From assembly GCA_003231645.1 (NCBI GenBank), contig QIIW01000152.1:1-64000 (forward strand): a stretch of 64,000 nt of DNA, written 5' to 3'. The notes beneath the pieces were generated by a model. That model saw only the letters and a list, made by a program, of their open reading frames with translations, made no database searches and was not told where the DNA came from. The translations under genes and the position numbers were made by a program. Origin of the DNA: Acidimicrobiia bacterium (GTDB lineage: Bacteria > Actinomycetota > Acidimicrobiia > Acidimicrobiales > Aldehydirespiratoraceae). Below are positions 29,595 through 37,373 of this stretch, piece after piece (positions within the stretch are counted from its first letter, which is position 1; each line of letters starts with the position of its first letter).

Positions 29595-32156
29595 TCAGAG
29601 GATCCCGGCCGCCGTTCGGGCCTGATCGAGAGCCTGTTCGATGGCTGAGGCATCCTTGCCGCCGGCCACCGCCAGATCGTCGGCCGACCGACCGCCACCG
29701 CCGATGGTCTTCTTCGCCCGCTCGATGAGCGCACCGGCTCTGAAACCACTGTCGGGGGTGACCGCAGCCACCAGGCCGGCCCCGCCCTGGTCGAATCCGG
29801 CGCCCAACACCACGGCCCGGACGCCCGGCTGATCGCGCACCGACACCGCCAGGTCGCGCAGACGGTCGCGGTCGACCCCGTCGACCTCGGCCACGACAAC
29901 GCCGTCGACCGCATCGGCGGCCAGCGCGGGGGCCCGACCGATCGCGAGGCGTTGCCTGAGCTCGGCCACCTCGTCTCGTCGGGCCTTGTGGTCGGCCAGG
30001 CGTCGCTCGACGCCGTCGACGACATCGTCGGGGCTGACGCCGAGAAGATTCGCCACCACGGAGAGCGTGTCGTCGGCACGGCGGAGCAGATCGACGGTGA
30101 CCAACCCGGTTACCGCCTCCACCCGTCGGATGTTGGACCCGATCGAACCCTCGGACACGATACGAAACGCCCCGATGTCGCCGAGGGACGACACATGCGT
30201 GCCACCACACAGCTCGACCGAATGGCGGCCGGCCTCGAGGACCCTGACCACATCGCCGTACTTGTCGCCGAAGAACGCAATGGCCCCGAGGCGCTCGGCC
30301 TCGGGCATGGTGGTCTCGAAGTTGTGACAGATCGAGTTGTCGAGCACCTCGGCGTTGACGAGATCCTCGACCTCGCGGATCTGCTCGGGGGCCATGGCGT
30401 CGTAGTGACTGAAATCGAATCGCAGACGGTCGGGGCCTACCCAGGACCCTTGCTGCCTGACGTGGTCACCGAGCACCGAACGCAGGGCCCAGTGAAGGAT
30501 GTGGGTGGCGGTGTGGTTGCGTCGTATCGCCGCCCGACGATCGGCATCGATCGAGGCGGTCGCCACCTGGCCGACCTCGACCGTGCCGGAAACCGGCTCG
30601 ACGGTGTGGGCGGTGAGACCCGGGAGGATCCAACGGGTGTCGACGACCCTGAGCACGCCGGTGTCGGTGGTGATCACACCGGTGTCGCCGATCTGGCCAC
30701 CGCTCTCCGCGTAGAACGGGGTGCGGTCGAGCACCAGGATGCCGTCGGCGTGGTGAAGGATCCGAGCCTCCGAGGTGTCCTCGGTGCGCCCGGTGAACTC
30801 GGTGGTTCCGAACTGATCGGTCAACTCGATGAAAGCAGCCGGATCGACACCCACCGCGACCTTGCGGGCATCCTTGGCCATGCGGCGTTGCTCGGCCATG
30901 GCCGCCTCGAAACCGGCCACGTCGACCTCGACGCCCCGCTCCGCCGCGATCTCCTGGGTGACCTCGAGCGGAAATCCGTAGGTGTCGTGGAGAAGGAACG
31001 CCGTGTCACCCGGCAGCGGGGCCCCGGGATCGAGCTCCGACATCTGCTGGTCGAGGATGGCCTGGCCGGTGCGGAGCGTATCGCGAAAGCGGATCTCCTC
31101 CCGGTCGATCACCCCGCGAACGAACTGATGGTTGCGCACCAGCTCCGGATAGTCGGGCCCCATGACCTCGACCACCGCGTCGACCATGCCGGCCATCACG
31201 GTCCGCTCGACACCGAGGAGATGGGCGTGGCGAACCGCCCGACGAAGAATGCGACGTAGCGCATAGCCCCGCGCCTCGTTGGACGGGAACACGCCATCAC
31301 TCACCAACAACGAGGTGCTGCGGGCGTGGTCGGCAAGGATCCGCAACGACACGTCTCTCTCGGGGTCGATGCCCTGTTCCACTCCCGTGAGCCTCGATGC
31401 CGCGGTTAGTAGAGCAGCCAGCTCGTCGGTCTCCCACACCGAATCGACACCCTGCAGAACCGACACGGTGCGTTCCAGACCCATCCCGGTGTCGATCGAC
31501 GGTTTCGGCAGCGGAGTCTGGGTACCGTCGTCGTGCTGCTCGAACTGCATGAACACGAGATTCCAGATCTCGATGTAGCGATCTTCACCGCCCCGGGCCG
31601 GGCCGCCATCCGATCCGAACTCCTCGCCCTTGTCCCAGAAGATCTCGGAGCAGGGGCCACACGGGCCGGTGTCGCCCATACGCCAGTAGTTGTCCTCATC
31701 GAGGCGCTGGATGTGTTCGGCCGCCACACCGACCTCGTCGCGCCAGATGGCCTCGGCTTCGTCGTCGGAGATGTGGACGGTGACCCAGAGGCGCGCGGGA
31801 TCGAGCCCGAGGGTCACGGTGATGAACTCCCACGCGAACGCTGCCGCCTCGGACTTGAAATAGTCGCCGAAGCTGAAGTTGCCGAGCATCTCGAAGAACG
31901 TGAGATGCCGTGATGTGCGCCCGATCTCGTCGAGGTCGTTGTGTTTGCCGCCGGCCCTCACACACTTCTGGACGGTGACGGCACGCTTGAAAGGCGGGAT
32001 CTCCTCGCCGGTGAAATACGGCTTGAGCGGCACCATCCCAGCCACCGTGAACAGCAGCGTCGGATCGTGGGGGATCAGGCTGGCCGAAGGTATGTGGTGA
32101 TGCCCTCGCTCGACGAAGAAATCGGTGAAGGCCCGGCGAACCTCATTGGCTTTCAC
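29595..32156 (-). CDS. alaS: Alanyl-tRNA synthetase
   Basis: Charges tRNA-Ala. The 853-residue class II enzyme opens KANEVRRAFTDFFVERGHHHIPSASL, with the aminoacylation core (EMLGNFSFGDYF), the editing-domain metal motifs HTATH and CGGTH, and a short C-terminal DHHA1-like domain. GTG start at 32156. Its GTG overlaps the stop of a six-codon mini-ORF (see separate entry). Confidence 0.97.
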   Translation of the reverse strand: MKANEVRRAFTDFFVERGHHHIPSASLIPHDPTLLFTVAGMVPLKPYFTGEEIPPFKRAVTVQKCVRAGGKHNDLDEIGRTSRHLTFFEMLGNFSFGDYFKSEAAAFAWEFITVTLGLDPARLWVTVHISDDEAEAIWRDEVGVAAEHIQRLDEDNYWRMGDTGPCGPCSEIFWDKGEEFGSDGGPARGGEDRYIEIWNLVFMQFEQHDDGTQTPLPKPSIDTGMGLERTVSVLQGVDSVWETDELAALLTAASRLTGVEQGIDPERDVSLRILADHARSTSLLVSDGVFPSNEARGYALRRILRRAVRHAHLLGVERTVMAGMVDAVVEVMGPDYPELVRNHQFVRGVIDREEIRFRDTLRTGQAILDQQMSELDPGAPLPGDTAFLLHDTYGFPLEVTQEIAAERGVEVDVAGFEAAMAEQRRMAKDARKVAVGVDPAAFIELTDQFGTTEFTGRTEDTSEARILHHADGILVLDRTPFYAESGGQIGDTGVITTDTGVLRVVDTRWILPGLTAHTVEPVSGTVEVGQVATASIDADRRAAIRRNHTATHILHWALRSVLGDHVRQQGSWVGPDRLRFDFSHYDAMAPEQIREVEDLVNAEVLDNSICHNFETTMPEAERLGAIAFFGDKYGDVVRVLEAGRHSVELCGGTHVSSLGDIGAFRIVSEGSIGSNIRRVEAVTGLVTVDLLRRADDTLSVVANLLGVSPDDVVDGVERRLADHKARRDEVAELRQRLAIGRAPALAADAVDGVVVAEVDGVDRDRLRDLAVSVRDQPGVRAVVLGAGFDQGGAGLVAAVTPDSGFRAGALIERAKKTIGGGGRSADDLAVAGGKDASAIEQALDQARTAAGIL

Positions 32157-32188
32157 GAGATGTCGGCTTTCATGAGGCGCGCAGCCTA
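32156..32188 (-). promoter_or_regulatory. alaS leader with leaderless-spaced mini-ORF MKADIS
   Basis: On the minus strand TAGGCT (32188 to 32183) ends 9 bases before an ATG at 32173. That ATG opens a six-codon ORF (MKADIS) whose TGA overlaps the alaS GTG as GTGA. The mini-ORF and alaS both begin with a start codon followed by AAAGCC, suggesting a small duplication. The TAG of the hexamer is also the stop of the upstream gene. Confidence 0.4.
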
Positions 32189-32497
32189 TCGGCGCAGGCG
32201 GTCGGGCCTCAGCCCGCGTGGCGGCCCGTTGTGGGCGACCGGGCGGCGAGGAGAGAACTCGTCGATCAGATCACGTTCGACCTGACGCATGACCGTGAGT
32301 CCCTCGCGGGCCGCGTCACGGAGGTCGAGGGCCAGATCACGGGAACGTTGGGCCATGGCCCGGCCGCGGTCGGCCACATCACTGCGAACCTGGGCCGGTG
32401 CGAAGCGCTCGACGGTGCGCCTGACCCGGCGCTGGACGTAGATGGACGAGCCGAGACCGAGCGAGTAGCCGACCCCGGTCCAGATGATTCGCTTCAT
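32186..32497 (-). CDS. Small conserved-looking protein with N-terminal membrane anchor, function unknown
   Basis: The 103-residue product begins MKRIIWTGVGYSLGLGSSIY, a glycine-rich hydrophobic segment that could be a membrane anchor, followed by a strongly basic helical region (QRRVRRTVERFAP) and a long charged amphipathic helix. This shape and its position between alaS and a DUF948 gene recall the DUF6167 proteins of actinobacteria. ATG 32497 overlaps the upstream stop (ATGA), so it is coupled with the DUF948 protein and the two may act together at the membrane. No enzyme motif is visible. Confidence 0.75.
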   Translation of the reverse strand: MKRIIWTGVGYSLGLGSSIYVQRRVRRTVERFAPAQVRSDVADRGRAMAQRSRDLALDLRDAAREGLTVMRQVERDLIDEFSPRRPVAHNGPPRGLRPDRLRR

Positions 32498-32907
32498 CCC
32501 GGCTTGCCCAATCGGGGGGTGGGCGTGGCGTTGGCTTCGATCACCCGACTCGAGCGGCCCCATCTCAGACGACGGGTGGCACGACCGGCCCCGGCCAGCA
32601 GCGAGATGGTCTTGATGAGCGGCGGTGCCATGGCCTTGTAGGTCAGACGTGAGGCGTTGTCGACGGTGGTGGTGATGCGCTCGGCCCGGTCGATGATCCC
32701 GTCGACCCGCTCGAGGTCGTCGCCGGCCTTGGCCACCGTGCTTCGCAGGTCGGCGACCATCGGAAGAGTCGAGCCCCGCAACTCGTCGACCGTGAGCCGG
32801 AGCTCACGCAGCGTACGAACCATCGACTGTACGGCGATCACCAGCACGGCCACCATCACCAACGAGAGCATCGTGACGACAATCGCCGCCAGATCCGTTG
32901 CAGACAT
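32494..32907 (-). CDS. DUF948-like membrane protein
   Basis: A 137-residue protein with one N-terminal membrane helix (about residues 4-30, ATDLAAIVVTMLSLVMVAVL) followed by a heptad-rich coiled-coil region (TLRELRLTVDELRG, VADLRSTVAKAGDDLERVDGIIDRAERIT), as in DUF948 proteins. The basic C-terminus ends TPTPRLGKPG. Function unknown. It is the upstream member of a two-gene unit between rarA and alaS. ATG 32907 is chosen because the membrane helix follows at once. Confidence 0.8.
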   Translation of the reverse strand: MSATDLAAIVVTMLSLVMVAVLVIAVQSMVRTLRELRLTVDELRGSTLPMVADLRSTVAKAGDDLERVDGIIDRAERITTTVDNASRLTYKAMAPPLIKTISLLAGAGRATRRLRWGRSSRVIEANATPTPRLGKPG

Positions 32908-32951
32908 GGCCCAATTGAAGCCGACCCGGGTGGCGCGGGTGGTGATGGTGA

Positions 32952-34244
32952 TCAGGTCCGGTGTCCCGGCCAGGTGTCGTCGAGATCGGCCTCGGAGCCA
33001 TGATCCGACGGCCGGTAGTAAACGTGGCCCTCGACCTCGGCGGGCCGGTACGACTGGTCGACCCACCCCTCGGGCCGGTCATGGGGGTAGACGTAGCCGT
33101 CCCCGTGACCGAGTCCGGCCGCGGCGCGGTAGTGGGCGTCGCGCAGGTGCGCCGGCACCTCACCGGTGCCGGCCGATCCGGCGTCGTCGAGCGCCGCGGC
33201 GAGCGCCATGGTGACCCGGTTGGACTTGGGTGCTGTGGCCAGGTGGATGACCGCTTGGGCCAGATTGAGTCGGGCCTCGGGCAGACCCACGAATTCGACG
33301 GCCCGGGCGGCAGCGTCGGCGATCAGCAACGACTGCGGGTCGGCCATGCCGATGTCCTCCGACGCCAGGATCACCAGCCGACGGGCGACGAAACGGGCGT
33401 CCTCGCCCGCTTCGAGCATGCGGGCCAGCCAGTAGAGACCGGCATCGGCATCGGACCCTCTGATGCTCTTGATCAGGGCACTTGCCACATCGAAGTGACC
33501 GTCGCGGCCGTATCTCACCGCCTTGGTGTCGACGGCACCCTCGGCGTCGGCCAACTCGACGTGCGCCGGGGCGCCCCGCCGTGCGGCGAGTGCGACCGCC
33601 ACCTCGGTGGAGGTGAGCGCATGTCGGCCGTCACCTGCGCTGCGTGCCGCCATGTGAACTATCGCATCGTCGTCTGCGGTGGCTCCCTCCTCGGACAGCC
33701 CACGACGTATGAGTTCTTCGATGTCGAAGTCGGTGAGGGCGTGGAACCTGAACAGCGTCGAACGCGACATCAACGGCGGGTTGACCTCGAAGTGGGGGTT
33801 CTCGGTGGTCGCCCCGATCAGGATCAACAACCCCTCCTCCACCACCGGCAGCAATGTGTCCTGCTGCGATTTGTTGAAGCGATGCACCTCGTCGAGAAAC
33901 AGGATGGTGCCAACGCCCCGCTCACCGAGCCGATGGCGGGCCTGGGCGATGATCTCCCTCACGTCCTTGACCGACGCCGCGACCGCCGACAATTCCTCGA
34001 AGACCTTCTCGGTCTGCGATGCGATCAACCTCGCGAGCGTGGTCTTGCCGGTCCCGGGCGGCCCCCAGAAAATCGCCGACGACAGCCGGTCGGCCTCGAT
34101 CAGAGTGCGCAGAGGTCGGCCCGGAGCCAGCAGGTGGGACTGTCCGACCACATCGTCGAGACGCTGCGGACGAAGCCGCGCCGCCAGCGGCGATCGCCGG
34201 ACCAGGCGGGCGTCGGCGGCGGCAGCGAACAGGTCCTCAGCCAC
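32952..34244 (-). CDS. rarA: Replication-associated recombination protein A (AAA+ ATPase)
   Basis: Clamp-loader-like AAA+ ATPase of the RarA/MgsA/WRNIP1 family acting at stalled forks. The 430-residue protein has Walker A GPPGTGKTTLA (about 61-71), Walker B FLDEVHRFNK, sensor 1 GATTENP, sensor 2 region and the C-terminal tetramerisation part with SEDIGMADP and a KSNRVTMALAAA box, ending in conserved VPAHLRDAHY. GTG start 9 bases after the aspS stop. Confidence 0.95.
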   Translation of the reverse strand: MAEDLFAAAADARLVRRSPLAARLRPQRLDDVVGQSHLLAPGRPLRTLIEADRLSSAIFWGPPGTGKTTLARLIASQTEKVFEELSAVAASVKDVREIIAQARHRLGERGVGTILFLDEVHRFNKSQQDTLLPVVEEGLLILIGATTENPHFEVNPPLMSRSTLFRFHALTDFDIEELIRRGLSEEGATADDDAIVHMAARSAGDGRHALTSTEVAVALAARRGAPAHVELADAEGAVDTKAVRYGRDGHFDVASALIKSIRGSDADAGLYWLARMLEAGEDARFVARRLVILASEDIGMADPQSLLIADAAARAVEFVGLPEARLNLAQAVIHLATAPKSNRVTMALAAALDDAGSAGTGEVPAHLRDAHYRAAAGLGHGDGYVYPHDRPEGWVDQSYRPAEVEGHVYYRPSDHGSEADLDDTWPGHRT

Positions 34245-34253
34245 GCATCTCCG

Positions 34254-36014
34254 TCAGGTCGCCCGCGGGATCACCCGCAGGCCGAGTTCCTCGAGCTGGC
34301 CGGCATCGAGCGGGCCGGGTGCGTTGGTGAGTGGGTCGGCACCCGATTGCGTCTTGGGAAAGGCGATCACCTCACGAATGTTCTCCTCACCCAGCAGGAG
34401 CGCGGTGAGCCGATCGATCCCGAACGCGAACCCGGCATGGGGCGGAGCACCGAACCGGAAAGCGTCGAGGAGGAATCCGAACTTGGCCCGCGCCTCCTCG
34501 GCGCCGATGCCGAGCAACTCGAAGATTCGGCCCTGGATGTCACTGCGGTGGATACGGACGCTGCCCGAGCCGAGTTCCCAGCCGTTGAGAACCAGGTCGT
34601 AGGACTGGGAGCGCACGTCGAGGAGCGCCTCGCCGCCGGCATCGAGCTTCTCCATGTCATCGGGGTGGACCATGGTGAAGGGATGGTGGGCCGGGATCGG
34701 GCTGCCGTCTTCGCCCAACGCATCGAACAGCGGGAAATCGACGACCCACAGGAACTTCAGGCCACCCTCGTCGACGGCCGGTCGGCCGAGAGCGAGGCGG
34801 AGCATTCCCAGGACCCGTTGCACGAGTCGGCGGGTGTCGGCGACGAGAAACACCATGTCGCCGGGCACAGCGTCGAGGGCCTCGATCACCGCCGCACTCT
34901 CCTCGACCGACAGGAACTTGGCGACCCCGGCATCGAGCGTGGCCGTGGCGTTGTCGTCGGCCACGACCCGCATCCAAGCCAGACCCTTGGCCCCCCAGCG
35001 CTTGCAGTCTTCGACCAACGAATCGATCTGGTTGCGAGACAGGCTCTCGGCGCCGCCCGCCAGGCAGATGCCCTTCACACAGTCGGCCTGGAACACCCGG
35101 GCCCCTGTGCCCTCGAAGATCGCGGTGAGCTCGACCAGCTCCATACCGAACCGGGTGTCGGGCTTGTCGTTGCCGAAGCGCTCCATCGAGTCGCTCCAGG
35201 AGATACGGGGGAACTCGGCGGGTCGTTCGCCCGCCACCGCCTCGACCACGTCGGCAACGGCCCTGGAAATGAACTCGAAGACATCTTCCTGGTTGACGAA
35301 GCTGGCCTCGGCGTCGAGTTGCATGAACTCGAACTGACGATCGGCTCGGAGATCCTCGTCTCGCAGGCAACGGGCAATCTGGTAGTAACGGTCGATACCG
35401 CCGACCATGCAGAGCTGCTTGAACAGCTGTGGACTCTGTGGCAGGGCGTAGAAGCTCCCCGGTTCCTTGCGCGATGGCACCACGAAGTCACGTGCGCCTT
35501 CCGGCGTGGAGGCGATGAGCATCGGCGTTTCGACCTCGACGAAACCCTGCTCCTCCATAGCCCGGCGGATCGTGCTGTTGACCACGGCCCGGGTGCGGAG
35601 GTTTCGCTGCATGCGGTTCTTGCGGAGATCGACGTAGCGGTGACGCAGGCGTATCGTCTCATCGACGCTGGTGCGTTCGTCCATCGGAAACGGCGGAGGT
35701 TCGGCCTGCGACAGGATCTCGACCGAGGCGACATCGACCTCAACCTCGCCGGTGGCGAGGTCGGGGTTGACGGTGCCCTCGGGTCGGGGCCTGACCACGC
35801 CCGTCATGCGGGCGACGTACTCGCTTCGCAGATCGCGCGAACCGTCGATCACACACTGCAATACGCCGGTGTGGTCACGGAGATCGACGAACGCCAGATG
35901 CTCACCGTGCTCACGGCGCCGGTCGACCCAGCCACACACGGTGATGGTGCGTCCGATGTCAGCCGTGGTCAACCGGCCGCACATGTCGGTTCGCATCGAA
36001 GTTGAAAGATCCAT
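34254..36014 (-). CDS. aspS: Aspartyl-tRNA synthetase, bacterial type
   Basis: Charges tRNA-Asp and, if non-discriminating, tRNA-Asn. The 586 residues have an N-terminal OB-fold (VCGWVDRRREHGEHLAFVDLRD), class II core (FYALPQSPQLFKQ, RCLRDEDLRADRQ), a GAD insertion domain characteristic of bacterial AspRS, and motif 3 FAFGIDRLTALL. An AGGAAC stretch upstream is a reasonable ribosome-binding site. Follows hisS by 30 bases. Confidence 0.96.
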   Translation of the reverse strand: MDLSTSMRTDMCGRLTTADIGRTITVCGWVDRRREHGEHLAFVDLRDHTGVLQCVIDGSRDLRSEYVARMTGVVRPRPEGTVNPDLATGEVEVDVASVEILSQAEPPPFPMDERTSVDETIRLRHRYVDLRKNRMQRNLRTRAVVNSTIRRAMEEQGFVEVETPMLIASTPEGARDFVVPSRKEPGSFYALPQSPQLFKQLCMVGGIDRYYQIARCLRDEDLRADRQFEFMQLDAEASFVNQEDVFEFISRAVADVVEAVAGERPAEFPRISWSDSMERFGNDKPDTRFGMELVELTAIFEGTGARVFQADCVKGICLAGGAESLSRNQIDSLVEDCKRWGAKGLAWMRVVADDNATATLDAGVAKFLSVEESAAVIEALDAVPGDMVFLVADTRRLVQRVLGMLRLALGRPAVDEGGLKFLWVVDFPLFDALGEDGSPIPAHHPFTMVHPDDMEKLDAGGEALLDVRSQSYDLVLNGWELGSGSVRIHRSDIQGRIFELLGIGAEEARAKFGFLLDAFRFGAPPHAGFAFGIDRLTALLLGEENIREVIAFPKTQSGADPLTNAPGPLDAGQLEELGLRVIPRAT

Positions 36015-36044
36015 CGTCGTTCCTGTTTCAGCGGGTGGTGCGGG

Positions 36045-37322
36045 TTACACACCGTGGGTTTCGAGTAGGTGGCGAACCTCACCCGCCAGCGCGCGGCGCG
36101 GAATCCGGCGCTGGCCCGAGTCGCCACGGAGATCACGCAGGGTGAGTTCACCCGACGCCACCTCCTCCTCGCCGATGATCACGGCGAACGGAGCGCCGGA
36201 GCGGTCGGCGAGCTTCATCTGGGCCTTCATCGAACGCCCACCGTAGGCCCGATCGGCTCCGAGTCCGGCGCCACGAAGTACGTCACACAGCGCCAGCGCC
36301 TGCGACCCGCCGGTGACATCGACGACGAACACGTCGAGGGCCGATCGGGGCGGCGGAAAGGCCCCTTCGACATCGCAGGCCAACAGGATCCGGTCGATTC
36401 CCAGCGCGAACCCGATACCGGGGGTGACCGGGCCGCCGAGGTCCTCGACCAGACCGTCGTATCGGCCCCCACCGCCGACCGCGTTCTGCGATGCATCGAG
36501 TGCCTCGGCCGCGAACTCGAAGGTGGTGCGGGTGTAGTAGTCGAGACCACGCACCAGGCGCGGGGAGATCTCGAAGGCGATACCGAGAGACTCGAGGCCC
36601 GACCTCACGGCATCGAAGTGTTCTGCCGATTCGTCACTGAGATAGTCGACCATCAGAGGCGCCGAGTCGATCACCGACCGGTCGTCGCGACGCTTGGAGT
36701 CGAGGACACGTAGCGGGTTGCGTTCCAGTGTCACCCGCGACTGGGCCGACAGGTCATCACGCCGCGACTGAAGATATGAGGTCAGCGCCTCCATGTAGAC
36801 CGGCCGGCACATCGGGTCGCCGAGGCTGTTGACCAGAAGGCGCACCCGCGAAAGGCCCACGGAGGCCAGGAAACCGGCCCCGAGGGCTATCACATCGATG
36901 TCGGCCTGGGGGTCGTCGGTACCGAGCACCTCGACCCCCACCTGGACGAACTGACGGTAACGCCCGGCCTGGGGCTGTTCGTAGCGAAACTGCGGGCCTT
37001 CGTACCAGACCTTCCACGGTGGCACCGGTCGATGCTCGACAAACGCTCGACAGATGCCGGCCGTGAGTTCGGGACGCAGGGCCAGATGTCGGGCCGGTTG
37101 GCCCTTGTCGTAGAAGTCGAACATTTCCTTGGTGACGAGGTCGGTGGACTCACCGATCCGCCGGAACACCCCCATGTCCTCGAACATCGGCGACACGACT
37201 TCGCCGAACCCGGCCCGCGACGCCGCGTCGGCGAAGACATCGACCAGAGCCCGACGTCGAGCCGACTCGGGCGCAAGGATGTCGCGGGTGCCCTTGGGGG
37301 CTCGGAACTTCGGCTCTGCCAC
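36045..37322 (-). CDS. hisS: Histidyl-tRNA synthetase
   Basis: Charges tRNA-His. With a start at GTG 37322 the protein has 425 residues beginning AEPKFRAPKGTRDIL, the family N-terminus; motif 2 is VWYEGPQFRYEQPQAGRYRQF, histidine-specific motifs are LVRGLDYYTRTTFEF and GGGGRYDGL, followed by an anticodon-binding domain. ATG 37367 would add 15 residues with no family support and no ribosome-binding site. A TAGCCT hexamer 8 bases upstream of the GTG supports the shorter form as a leaderless message. Confidence 0.95.
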   Translation of the reverse strand: MAEPKFRAPKGTRDILAPESARRRALVDVFADAASRAGFGEVVSPMFEDMGVFRRIGESTDLVTKEMFDFYDKGQPARHLALRPELTAGICRAFVEHRPVPPWKVWYEGPQFRYEQPQAGRYRQFVQVGVEVLGTDDPQADIDVIALGAGFLASVGLSRVRLLVNSLGDPMCRPVYMEALTSYLQSRRDDLSAQSRVTLERNPLRVLDSKRRDDRSVIDSAPLMVDYLSDESAEHFDAVRSGLESLGIAFEISPRLVRGLDYYTRTTFEFAAEALDASQNAVGGGGRYDGLVEDLGGPVTPGIGFALGIDRILLACDVEGAFPPPRSALDVFVVDVTGGSQALALCDVLRGAGLGADRAYGGRSMKAQMKLADRSGAPFAVIIGEEEVASGELTLRDLRGDSGQRRIPRRALAGEVRHLLETHGV

Positions 37323-37330
37323 GACGACCG

Positions 37331-37336
37331 AGGCTA
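37331..37336 (-). promoter_or_regulatory. Candidate leaderless -10 element for hisS
   Basis: TAGCCT on the minus strand, 8 bases before the GTG at 37322; supports that start over the ATG at 37367, which would place the hexamer inside the coding sequence. Confidence 0.5.
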
Positions 37337-37373
37337 GCGGCCGCTCGGCCCCGCCATTCCTCGACATGGGCGG

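Noticed and set aside
32961..36005. A 1014-codon plus-strand open frame opposite rarA and aspS
   Set aside because: Antisense shadow of two certain genes in GC-rich DNA; its translation is low-complexity Arg/Gly/Val-rich with no motif.
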